From: an uncultured Bacilli bacterium
GTDB taxonomy: Bacteria > Bacillota_I > Bacilli_A > RF39 > UBA660
Length of the DNA: 25,006 nucleotides
Direction: 5' to 3'
Assembly: GCA_934086185.1 (NCBI GenBank)
Contig: CAKOHW010000015.1
Span: forward strand, 1 to 25,006
Below are positions 15,605-22,116 of the stretch, in pieces. Under the pieces are notes generated by a model that saw nothing but the letters and a program-made list of their open reading frames with translations, did not search any database and was not told where the DNA came from. Each line of letters opens with the position of its first letter. Position 1 is the first letter of the stretch. The position numbers were made by a program, and so were the translations under genes.

Positions 15605-16970
15605 AATTATTAGTTATGATATATGGACTTTCTATTGTTCCGTTTCCATTAGCAAGAGTATCATTTTTTAAAGTTATTACAGGTCTTATAATATATGTTT
15701 CGTCATTGTTAACACTAACTATTTTACCATTATTTATTCCATATAAATTATTATCTATATCATTTAATAATGCAATAGTTTTGTCTTGATAATTTTCAGT
15801 AATATAAGTTTTTAGATTGACATCTTTTTCATTTAAACCAGCAAATACTACTTCATCTTTTGTAAGTAGGGAAATATTTGTTTGGAATGCATCATTGCAA
15901 CTTAAAGCATAAATACTACTATTACTATTACAATAATTTGTATAAATTACATTTTCATTAGTTATATTATTTTTAAACCATTCATTTAAAATATTATTTA
16001 TATCTTCTATTTTTGTTTCACCAATTGTTCCAGTATTATTCATAGATTCATTACATTTTTTTGTATCCGCTAAAAGTAATTTGGTTGATCCATCACCTTT
16101 TATTCTGATAATTCTAAAACACATATTATCTAATTCAACGTAATTATTACTTTCACTTCCTCTAAAATAATAGCTTATACCTTCATTATCTTCTGTTTTA
16201 TATAAACCCATACTTTCTGTTTCAATTGTATCTATATTAGGTGTATTATTATTTATTTTAATATTACTATTTGAAAGTACTTTTCCTGCTAGAGTATTTT
16301 TATTATCTAAATAACCACTAGCATTTTTAGCATCTACTATTACACGTAATTCTATTTTTTTGTTTTTAGCATCAGTATTTGTGTATTTATTATTAATCCA
16401 TAATTTTATAAAGTAATATACGCTTGGGTTAGTTACATCATTATCTTTTTTTGGAGATAATTCATCTTTATGTATAGTAGATGTGATAATATTTTCATTG
16501 TTTTTATCAACTTTATATTCTAATGAAGTTTCACTATCACCTAAAGTTTTAACTTTTCCACAATTTTGACCGTTATCTTTACATAATTGGTAATTTATAT
16601 ATTTAGCATCTACTTCATTATTTGTTGTGGTAGTTAATTTTAAATCATAATCTGCTGTATAAGTACCTGTGTTATATATATAAAATGAGAATATACTAGG
16701 TTTACCATCATCAGGATTATCATTAGTAGCATATTCATCTTCCATAGGAGTCATATTTTCTAAAAGAATTGTATTATCTCCATTATCAAATCCTATAGAT
16801 AAATCTCCTACTTTTACTATTTCATAGTTTGTGTCTGTGTCAACATCCATATATAATGCATAACTAGTACCTATTATTCCTATAGCTAGTACAAACACTA
16901 TCATAACAGATATAAAAGCTTCACTTTTTAAAATTTTCTTTGTATAACCTTTAAAAATATTATTTTTCAT
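15603..16970 (-). CDS. Camelysin/TasA-like surface protein with a C-terminal extracellular domain
   Basis: A 455-residue exported protein. A hydrophobic segment at about 17-40 ends in TSYALYMD, the type of signal region found in TasA/CalY proteins (SipW-type processing). It is followed by a beta-sandwich-like part (VGDLSIGF...PSIFSFYIYNTGTYTADYDLKL) typical of that family. The C-terminal half starts with ISYYFRGSESNNYVELDNMCFRIIRIKGDG, a YYFRG...WRIIRINGDG pattern I recognise from large surface proteins of gut Firmicutes whose role is unknown. Two or three cysteine pairs could form disulfides. No SipW signal peptidase lies nearby. SD AAAGGATTGG precedes the ATG, and the gene has its own promoter and terminator. 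Fibre or cell-surface protein is the best guess. Confidence 0.6.
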   Translation of the reverse strand: MKNNIFKGYTKKILKSEAFISVMIVFVLAIGIIGTSYALYMDVDTDTNYEIVKVGDLSIGFDNGDNTILLENMTPMEDEYATNDNPDDGKPSIFSFYIYNTGTYTADYDLKLTTTTNNEVDAKYINYQLCKDNGQNCGKVKTLGDSETSLEYKVDKNNENIITSTIHKDELSPKKDNDVTNPSVYYFIKLWINNKYTNTDAKNKKIELRVIVDAKNASGYLDNKNTLAGKVLSNSNIKINNNTPNIDTIETESMGLYKTEDNEGISYYFRGSESNNYVELDNMCFRIIRIKGDGSTKLLLADTKKCNESMNNTGTIGETKIEDINNILNEWFKNNITNENVIYTNYCNSNSSIYALSCNDAFQTNISLLTKDEVVFAGLNEKDVNLKTYITENYQDKTIALLNDIDNNLYGINNGKIVSVNNDETYIIRPVITLKNDTLANGNGTIESPYIITNN

Positions 16971-16997
16971 ATAACCAATCCTTTAATTTACATATTA

Positions 16998-17026
16998 ATC
17001 ATATAATAAATTCATATTTTTTTCAA
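16998..17026 (-). promoter_or_regulatory. Promoter for the TasA/camelysin-like gene
   Basis: Minus strand TTGAAA (17026-17021), 17-base spacer, TATGAT (17003-16998), about 28 bases before the start codon. Confidence 0.6.
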
Positions 17027-17053
17027 TAAAAATATAAAAAGTACATATTTTAT

Positions 17054-17082
17054 TTGCATTTTATAATTTTTTTTGATAAAAT
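17054..17082 (+). promoter_or_regulatory. Promoter for rpsT
   Basis: TTGCAT (17054-17059), 17-base spacer, TAAAAT (17077-17082). Predicted start near 17089, giving a leader of about 24 bases. Confidence 0.6.
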
Positions 17083-17112
17083 CAATATTGTATTTAAGGA
17101 AGGAGCGAAATT

Positions 17113-17379
17113 ATGCCTAATATAAAAAGTTCTAAGAAATCAGTAAAGCAAGATGCAAAGGCTACAGTTAGCAACAATGTATATACTGCTAAAGTAAAAA
17201 ATAATATTAAAAAAATTGAAAAAGCTGTAGAATCTAAAGATAAAGAAGTAGCAAATACTGAACTTAAGAAATTTATTTGTAACATCGATAAAGCTTGTTC
17301 AAAAGGATTAATAAAGAAAAATACTTGTGATAGACAAAAAGCAAGATTAAATAAAAAAGTAAAAGAAATGAGTGAATAA
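17113..17379 (+). CDS. rpsT: Small ribosomal subunit protein bS20
   Basis: Primary 16S rRNA-binding protein of the 30S subunit, 88 residues, full length for the family. The conserved N-terminal MPNIKSSKKSVKQ, the central NNIKKIEKA helix and the late KGLIKKNTCDRQKARLNKKV segment are all present. The one to two conserved Lys/Arg-rich helices make it strongly basic. SD AAGGAG lies eight bases before the ATG. It is monocistronic, with its own promoter and a strong terminator. Confidence 0.95.
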   Translation: MPNIKSSKKSVKQDAKATVSNNVYTAKVKNNIKKIEKAVESKDKEVANTELKKFICNIDKACSKGLIKKNTCDRQKARLNKKVKEMSE

Positions 17380-17396
17380 TCATTTCTTTTTTTTTA
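17361..17396 (+). terminator. Terminator of rpsT
   Basis: Stem AAAAGAAATGA/TCATTTCTTTT with an eight-base loop containing the stop codon, then a long T run. Confidence 0.85.
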
Positions 17397-17431
17397 TATT
17401 TTTGGTATTATTTTGATTAGGTGATTAATTA

Positions 17432-18331
17432 ATGAAAAAAACATTATCGTTGTTAGTATGTTTAGGAATTACATTGTTAGTAGTTTTTAATTTAAATAGA
17501 ATATCAGATTTTTTAGCAGATTTTTTAGAAAATGAAAAAAAAGTTTCTATTGCAAGTAGTAATGAATATACTAAAGATTATGATTTTAAATTTGTACAAA
17601 TGAGTAAAAATTATGTTCCTTATAGTTATCAAGGAATATTGAATATTATTTTTTCTACTTTAAATAATGGATGGGATTCATTTACATTTTATTGTCCTGA
17701 TGAATATACTGATTGTTTGAAAGATGTAAATAAAATTAGTAATGGAGATGATAAGTCATTATTATCAAATATAAATAATTTTGTTCATCCTTATAATTCA
17801 TATTCTAAAATTGGTATTTCCTCTTCTACTACTGGTGAAGTTACTATTACTGTTACAAAGTTATATAACGATGAAGAGATAGCAAAAATAAATAAGGGTG
17901 TTGATGAAATAATAACAACTGAAATTAGTAATAATTTGAGTATAGAAGATAAAATATTAAAAATTCATGATTACATTATAAATAATACTAGATATGATAT
18001 AAATAAAAGTTCAAATTATTCTTATACTGCAATGGGACCTTTATTTAATGGAACTGCAGTTTGTAGTGGTTATGCTGATTTAATGGCTATATTTTTAACT
18101 AAGTTTGGAGTTAAAAATTTTAAAGTTGCAAGTGATACTCATGTATGGAATGCTGTTAATGTAAATGGTGAATGGTTAAGTTTAGATTTAACTTGGGATG
18201 ATCCAGTTACTAAAAATAGTGATGTCGATACCCTACTTCATCAATTCTTCTTAGTTAACAAACAAAAGTTGTTTGAATTTGATACCAAAGATCATAATTA
18301 TGATGCTACAATTTATCAAGAATTAAATTAA
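17432..18331 (+). CDS. Membrane-anchored transglutaminase-like protein
   Basis: A 299-residue protein with one N-terminal membrane segment or signal anchor (about 4-20) and a transglutaminase-like cysteine-protease fold in the last 130 residues. The catalytic triad is complete: Cys211 in GTAVCSGYADL, His237 in DTHVWNAV and Asp252 in LSLDLTWDDP. The region between (about 45-165) is not recognised. Such proteins hydrolyse or crosslink peptide bonds at the cell surface; the substrate cannot be read from sequence. SD AGGTGAT lies six bases before the ATG. The 3' end overlaps the convergent AI-2E-family gene by 26 bases, and its terminator is inside that gene. Confidence 0.8.
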   Translation: MKKTLSLLVCLGITLLVVFNLNRISDFLADFLENEKKVSIASSNEYTKDYDFKFVQMSKNYVPYSYQGILNIIFSTLNNGWDSFTFYCPDEYTDCLKDVNKISNGDDKSLLSNINNFVHPYNSYSKIGISSSTTGEVTITVTKLYNDEEIAKINKGVDEIITTEISNNLSIEDKILKIHDYIINNTRYDINKSSNYSYTAMGPLFNGTAVCSGYADLMAIFLTKFGVKNFKVASDTHVWNAVNVNGEWLSLDLTWDDPVTKNSDVDTLLHQFFLVNKQKLFEFDTKDHNYDATIYQELN

Positions 18332-19286
18332 ACCATTTTGGTTTATTTTTTTTATAGTATGAATATATATTTTTTAATACTAATACTATTGGTGTTGATA
18401 TAATCATACCTAAAATTCCAAAAAAATGACTGAATATTATTACTCCTATTAATATTAAGATTGGATTCAAATCTACATTTTTGCTTACTATTAAAGGTTG
18501 TATGATGCTATTTTCTATAGTTTGTACAACTATTATAGTTATTGTAACAATAATACCTAATTTAAAACTATTACTTAATCCAATAATAATTGCTGGTATC
18601 CCGCCAATATAAGGTCCAAAGTATGGAATTATGTTTGTTATAGCACAAAATAAAGCAAATAAGATAGGACTTGATAAACCTATAATACTAAATATTATTG
18701 AAAATGTAACAAACATAAATAAAGTATCTATTGCAATACTTTTTAAATATAGCCTTAAATCTCTATTTATATTCTTTCTTAAATTATATGGAATAAATCT
18801 AAAATAACTTTTTCTTGTTTTCGATATTAGGAAAAAGAAACCAAATATAAAACTGTATACAATATTCATAAGTATACTTATTATATTATTTAAACAATTA
18901 TTAGCATTTTTCATTAGAGTTGACATTATACTTTCTATATTTATAGTTTCACATATTTTATATAGTATTCTATTATGAGTTATATAATACTTTATTATAG
19001 GATATATGCTTTTTGATTCTTTAATTATTTGTGGAATTATATTTAATAATAAAATTGATATAACACCTAAAAATAATATATATACCATAATTGTTAATAT
19101 TATTCTATTAAACTTTATTTTATCTACTAAGGGTTTTATTATCCACGCAATAATATATCCAAAAAATAATGGACTTAGTATAGATAAAAATATGCAGCAT
19201 ATACCAGTTAATTTTAACATTCTAATAATGTTTATACTTGTAAGTGCTATAAGTAAAGTTATTAATATGTTAATATTCTTTTTCAT
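18306..19286 (-). CDS. AI-2E transporter-family (PerM/YtvI-like) permease
   Basis: A 326-residue integral membrane protein of the AI-2E/UPF0118 family, with about seven to eight hydrophobic segments. Family features include the N-terminal double hairpin (LLIALTSINIIRML... LSPLFFGYIIAWIIKPLVDKI), ILFALFCAITNIIPYFGPYIGGIPAIIIGL, and the C-terminal QPLIVSKNVDLNPILILIGVIIFSHFFGILGMIISTPI. Members export small molecules or ions; YtvI is made during sporulation in B. subtilis, but that cannot be concluded here. I place the start at the ATG at 19286. No SD precedes it; instead there is a run of AAT triplets. An upstream in-frame TTG at 19340 would add an Asn-repeat tail and also lacks an SD. Confidence 0.82.
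   Translation of the reverse strand: MKKNINILITLLIALTSINIIRMLKLTGICCIFLSILSPLFFGYIIAWIIKPLVDKIKFNRIILTIMVYILFLGVISILLLNIIPQIIKESKSIYPIIKYYITHNRILYKICETINIESIMSTLMKNANNCLNNIISILMNIVYSFIFGFFFLISKTRKSYFRFIPYNLRKNINRDLRLYLKSIAIDTLFMFVTFSIIFSIIGLSSPILFALFCAITNIIPYFGPYIGGIPAIIIGLSNSFKLGIIVTITIIVVQTIENSIIQPLIVSKNVDLNPILILIGVIIFSHFFGILGMIISTPIVLVLKNIYSYYKKNKPKWFNLILDKL
18329..18353 (+). terminator. Terminator of the transglutaminase-like gene, inside the convergent gene
   Basis: Stem TAAACCA/TGGTTTA with a three-base loop and a run of eight T. It starts in the transglutaminase stop codon and lies within the last codons of the AI-2E-family gene, where it encodes the KKNKPKWFN segment. Confidence 0.75.
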
Positions 19287-19330
19287 ATTATTATTATTAT
19301 TTTTTTTATGAAAAAAATACGAAAAAAAAA

Positions 19331-19369
19331 GGAAATACAAAAAAAATGATAATAATATAAAGTGAAGGG
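19331..19369 (+). repeat. 39-base leader, copy A (upstream of micro-ORF 1)
   Basis: Begins GGAAATACAAAAAAAA and ends AGTGAAGGG. It is identical at 35 of 39 positions to copy B at 15545-15507 on the other strand. The micro-ORF 1 start codon lies 21 bases downstream. The same DNA is the upstream region of the divergent AI-2E-family gene. Confidence 0.85.
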
Positions 19370-19389
19370 TCTAGAAAGGAATAGTTAAT

Positions 19390-19440
19390 ATGTGGATAAT
19401 ATTTAGTAGATTTTTAAGATTTTTATTTAAATATATTTAA
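19390..19440 (+). CDS. Micro-ORF 1 before spoIIIAH (16 residues)
   Basis: ATG preceded by AAAGGA with a nine-base gap; product MWIIFSRFLRFLFKYI, stop TAA. Basic residues at 7, 10 and 14 fall on one face of a helix whose other face is aromatic and aliphatic, so the peptide would bind membranes. It is far below normal gene-calling size. Support comes from the SD, from the shared MW-x-IF start with micro-ORF 2, and from its place in a row of SD-ATG units that ends with spoIIIAH. I do not recognise a family; small amphipathic spore peptides such as SpoVM are the nearest idea. Confidence 0.45.
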   Translation: MWIIFSRFLRFLFKYI

Positions 19441-19467
19441 TATTAAAATTAATTTAGGAGGGTTTTT

Positions 19468-19521
19468 ATGTGGAGAATATTCGCTAAAATAGTTGTTTAC
19501 GCATTAAGTTTATTTTTATAG
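19468..19521 (+). CDS. Micro-ORF 2 before spoIIIAH (17 residues)
   Basis: ATG preceded by a strong SD (AGGAGGG, five T, ATG); product MWRIFAKIVVYALSLFL, stop TAG. The 14-base start region GGAGGGTTTTTATG is identical to that of spoIIIAH 103 bases downstream, which argues for real initiation. The peptide has basic residues at 3 and 7, then an uninterrupted hydrophobic tail, fitting a membrane-inserted or surface-bound helix. It shares the MW-x-IF opening with micro-ORF 1, which suggests a tandem duplication. No family recognised. Confidence 0.55.
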   Translation: MWRIFAKIVVYALSLFL

Positions 19522-19570
19522 TATTATTTTTATTTTTTGTTAATATAATGTATTAGTATGGAGGGTTTTT

Positions 19571-20062
19571 ATGATTAACAAGCAAGGACTTTGGTTTTTA
19601 ACATTATTTAGTATTATATTAGTTTTAACAGTTTATTATGTTGCAATGCCTAGCAATACGCTTGCTACTCTAAAAGAAAATGTAACTAAAGGAGAAGATA
19701 CAGTAATCAATGTTGAAGAAAGTGATGCACTCGCAGCTTTAAGAGTTGAAAAAGATACAGAAGTTGAAACAACTATGAATGAATTACAACAAATACTTTT
19801 AAATGAAAAATCTACTTTAGATGAAAAAAATCAGGCATATGAAAAAATGAAAAATATAACTACAAATAAAGGTAAAGAAGAAGAAATAGAAAATATTATA
19901 AGAGATGAATTTTCTTATCAAAGTTTTGTTAAAATTAATAATGACACAATATCAATAACCATTTCAAATAAAACTCATGATGTTGATATTGCTAATAAAA
20001 TAATTAGAAAAGTTATGAGTATGTATTCTGAAAAAATGTATGTAACTGTAAAATTTCAATAG
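19571..20062 (+). CDS. spoIIIAH: Stage III sporulation protein AH-like (SpoIIIAH)
   Basis: A 163-residue protein with one N-terminal membrane segment (about 7-26, MINKQGLWFLTLFSIILVLTVYYV) and an extracytoplasmic domain with a helical region (about 58-95) followed by the YscJ/FliF-like alpha-beta ring fold (EIENIIRDEFSYQSFVKINNDTISITI...DVDIANKIIRKVMSMY). SpoIIIAH sits in the mother-cell membrane and pairs with forespore SpoIIQ to form the engulfment-stage channel. It is shorter than the B. subtilis protein (218 residues). The other spoIIIA genes are not adjacent; instead two micro-ORFs precede it and gerE follows 59 bases later. SD GGAGGG lies five bases before the ATG. Confidence 0.85.
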   Translation: MINKQGLWFLTLFSIILVLTVYYVAMPSNTLATLKENVTKGEDTVINVEESDALAALRVEKDTEVETTMNELQQILLNEKSTLDEKNQAYEKMKNITTNKGKEEEIENIIRDEFSYQSFVKINNDTISITISNKTHDVDIANKIIRKVMSMYSEKMYVTVKFQ

Positions 20063-20079
20063 CATTAAAATTTTTTTCT

Positions 20080-20088
20080 CATAAAATA
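20080..20088 (+). promoter_or_regulatory. Possible sigma-E/sigma-K-type -10 before gerE
   Basis: CATAAAATA fits the sigma-K -10 CATANNNTA and is one base from the sigma-E -10 CATACAAT. A weak AGCATT lies 13 bases upstream. B. subtilis gerE is sigma-K-dependent, so the placement is sensible, but this pattern recurs often in AT-rich DNA. Confidence 0.3.
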
Positions 20089-20121
20089 TATTGAGTAATA
20101 TTATTTTAGAAAGAGGATAGT

Positions 20122-20331
20122 ATGAAAAATATAATAACAAAAAGAGAAAAAGAAATATTTCAACTTCTTATAGAAAATAAAAGTACTAAAGAAATTAGTA
20201 ATATTTTAAATATAAGTGAAAAAACTGTTAGAAATCATATATCAAATGTTATGCAAAAGTTGGATGTTATTAATAGAAGCAATGCTATTATTGAATTATT
20301 AAAATTAAATGAAATAAGTATAAAAAAATAA
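20122..20331 (+). CDS. gerE: Spore germination/coat transcription regulator GerE
   Basis: A 69-residue LuxR/FixJ-type helix-turn-helix protein consisting of the DNA-binding domain alone, as in B. subtilis GerE (74 residues). The sequence TKREKEIFQLLIENKSTKEI...ISEKTVRNHISNVMQKLDV closely follows the B. subtilis protein as I remember it, including the SEKTVRNHISN recognition helix. GerE acts in the mother cell late in sporulation, activating coat genes and repressing others made with sigma-K. SD GAGGAT lies four bases before the ATG. It shares a bidirectional terminator with the convergent trigger factor gene. Confidence 0.92.
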   Translation: MKNIITKREKEIFQLLIENKSTKEISNILNISEKTVRNHISNVMQKLDVINRSNAIIELLKLNEISIKK

Positions 20332-20336
20332 AACAA

Positions 20337-20362
20337 AAAAGGAGCTTAAAATAGCTCTTTTT
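20337..20362. terminator. Bidirectional terminator between gerE and tig
   Basis: Ten-pair stem AAAAGGAGCT/AGCTCTTTTT (one G-T pair) with a six-base loop, placed between the two convergent stop codons, with A and T runs on both sides. Confidence 0.85.
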
Positions 20363-20366
20363 CATT

Positions 20367-21608
20367 TTAATTATTTTTTAATAATTCTAATGCTTTTCTC
20401 ATTTTGACGTCATATTTAACCATTTCAACGCCACCCATCATATTAACTAATTCATCTTTTTCAACATTGTACATTTCGCTAATACGTTCAATATCTTCTT
20501 CTACTTCTTTATCAGTAGCATCAATTTTTTCTTCTTCAACTATTGCTTCTAATAAATATCTTTCTTTTACTCTGTTTTCTGCTTCTGGTTTAATTTGATT
20601 TTCTAAATCCTCCATTGTTGACTTTGTAAATTCTAAATATTGTTCTATAGATAAACCTTGCATTTTCATTTGTTCTGCTTGTTGATTTATAATTCTATGA
20701 ATTTCATCATGAATGATTTCTTCATTTAATTCAACTTTCATATTTGAAATAGCAGTTTTTATTACTTCTTCTAAATATTTATTATCTCTTTCTGTTTCTT
20801 TATGTTCTTTTAAATGTTCTTTAATTTTTGTTTCTAATTCTTCTTTAGAATGAATATCTTCTCCTAAGTCTTTAAATAATTCTTCATCAACTTCTGGTAA
20901 TATTCTTTCTTTAATTTCTCTAACAGTAACTGTAAATGTTACGTCTTTATTTTTTAAATCTTCAACATAATTTTCTGGGAATTTTAAATTAATGTCTTTT
21001 GTTTCCCCAGTTTTCATACCAATTAAAGCATCTTCAAATCCTGGAATAAAAGTGTTAGATCCGATTTCTAATGGATAGTTTTCTCCACTTCCGCCTTCAA
21101 GTTCTTTTCCATCTACTACACCTTTAAAATCTATTACTGCTGTATTTCCAGAAACTACTTCACCATTTTCTTTAACTACTATTTCAGCAAATTTATTTCT
21201 GATGCTTTCAAGTTCATTATTTATTTCTTCTTTAGTAACTTTCACTGTGTCTTTCTTTATTCCTAAATCTTTATATTTTCCTAATTTAACTTCTGGTTTT
21301 CCAATAAAAGTAAATTCAATTGTTAATGATTCTTCAGATAAATCTTTTATATCGATTTTAGGTTCAACTACAGGAATTACACCAGAATCTTTAATTGCTT
21401 TTTCATAATTTTTATTTACTGCTAAATCAACAGCATCTTGATATAATGAAGCAATACCGATTTTTTTAACAAATAAATCCCAAGTTACACTACCTTTTCT
21501 AAATCCGTCAATTTTGATATCTTTTTTCTTTTTATTGAATGTTTCTTTTAATATATTTGTCCATTCTTCTTTTTCTATTTTTATTGTTATTTCTTTTACA
21601 TTTTTCAT
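20367..21608 (-). CDS. tig: Trigger factor
   Basis: Ribosome-associated chaperone and peptidyl-prolyl isomerase, 413 residues. The ribosome-binding domain has the signature GFRKG at 35-39; the FKBP-type domain lies at about 150-235 (GNTAVIDFKGVVDGKELEGGSGENYPLEIGS...); the C-terminal helical arms follow with strongly acidic segments. Slightly shorter than the B. subtilis protein (424). The ATG at 21608 follows AAGGAG with a good gap; an upstream in-frame start would include the SD region and is rejected. It has a near-consensus promoter and stands alone, without the clpX that often follows tig. Confidence 0.96.
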   Translation of the reverse strand: MKNVKEITIKIEKEEWTNILKETFNKKKKDIKIDGFRKGSVTWDLFVKKIGIASLYQDAVDLAVNKNYEKAIKDSGVIPVVEPKIDIKDLSEESLTIEFTFIGKPEVKLGKYKDLGIKKDTVKVTKEEINNELESIRNKFAEIVVKENGEVVSGNTAVIDFKGVVDGKELEGGSGENYPLEIGSNTFIPGFEDALIGMKTGETKDINLKFPENYVEDLKNKDVTFTVTVREIKERILPEVDEELFKDLGEDIHSKEELETKIKEHLKEHKETERDNKYLEEVIKTAISNMKVELNEEIIHDEIHRIINQQAEQMKMQGLSIEQYLEFTKSTMEDLENQIKPEAENRVKERYLLEAIVEEEKIDATDKEVEEDIERISEMYNVEKDELVNMMGGVEMVKYDVKMRKALELLKNN

Positions 21609-21634
21609 ATTTATTCTCCTTCTTAACAATATGT

Positions 21635-21663
21635 ATTATATCTTAAAACACTCTCACTTTCAA
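21635..21663 (-). promoter_or_regulatory. Promoter for tig
   Basis: Minus strand TTGAAA (21663-21658), 17-base spacer, TATAAT (21640-21635): one of the two best sigma-A promoters in the window. Confidence 0.75.
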
Positions 21664-21721
21664 GAAAATTACAATATTATTTAATAAATTTTCATTTAGG
21701 GGTAGATATTTTAAAAAAATA

Positions 21722-21730
21722 TGATATAAT
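21722..21730 (+). promoter_or_regulatory. Extended -10 promoter before tRNA-Lys
   Basis: TGATATAAT, an extended -10 (TGNTATAAT) 20 bases before the tRNA. No -35 match is seen at the expected distance. Confidence 0.5.
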
Positions 21731-21750
21731 TTATCTTGTAACTGAAGTTT

Positions 21751-21826
21751 GGACCGTTAGCTCAGTTGGTAGAGCAACTGACTCTTAATCAGTGGGTCTA
21801 GGGTTCGAATCCCTAACGGTCCACCA
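21751..21826 (+). tRNA. tRNA-Lys (anticodon CTT)
   Basis: A complete 76-base cloverleaf: acceptor GGACCGT/ACGGTCC, D arm GCTC/GAGC, anticodon stem ACTGA/TCAGT with loop CTCTTAA, T arm TAGGG-TTCGAAT-CCCTA, discriminator A and encoded CCA. Reads AAG codons; an AT-rich genome like this must also have a TTT isoacceptor elsewhere. Confidence 0.97.
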
Positions 21827-21843
21827 AAATTTTTTAGTTTTTA

Positions 21844-21873
21844 TTGACAAATTATATCTTTATTCGATATAAT
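21844..21873 (+). promoter_or_regulatory. Promoter for tRNA-Ile and tRNA-Glu
   Basis: Consensus TTGACA (21844-21849), 18-base spacer, consensus TATAAT (21868-21873). The only promoter in the window with both boxes perfect, as expected for stable RNA genes. Confidence 0.8.
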
Positions 21874-21892
21874 GGAGAAGTCAATTCGAAAT

Positions 21893-21969
<77 letters not shown>

Positions 21970-21977
21970 TTTTGAAT

Positions 21978-22054
21978 GGCCCGTTGGTGAAGTGGTTCAA
22001 CACACATGCCTTTCACGCATGCATTCATGGGTTCAAATCCCGTACGGGTCACCA
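21978..22054 (+). tRNA. tRNA-Glu (anticodon TTC)
   Basis: A 77-base cloverleaf eight bases after tRNA-Ile: acceptor GGCCCGT/ACGGGTC (one G-T pair), anticodon stem with loop CTTTCAC, T arm CGGG-TTCAAAT-CCCG, discriminator A and encoded CCA. Co-transcribed with tRNA-Ile. Confidence 0.95.
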
Positions 22055-22086
22055 ATTAGTTTTTAACTCAATTTTGAGTAAAATAT

Positions 22087-22112
22087 AAAACGACTTAAAT
22101 GGTCGTTTTTTT
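22087..22112. terminator. Terminator after the tRNA pair, shared with the Sel1 gene
   Basis: Stem AAAACGAC/GTCGTTTT with a seven-base loop, T run on the plus strand and TTTTATATTTT on the minus strand, lying between tRNA-Glu and the convergent Sel1-repeat gene. A second perfect hairpin (ACTCAATTTTGAGT) lies at 22067-22080. Confidence 0.8.
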
Positions 22113-22116
22113 GTCA

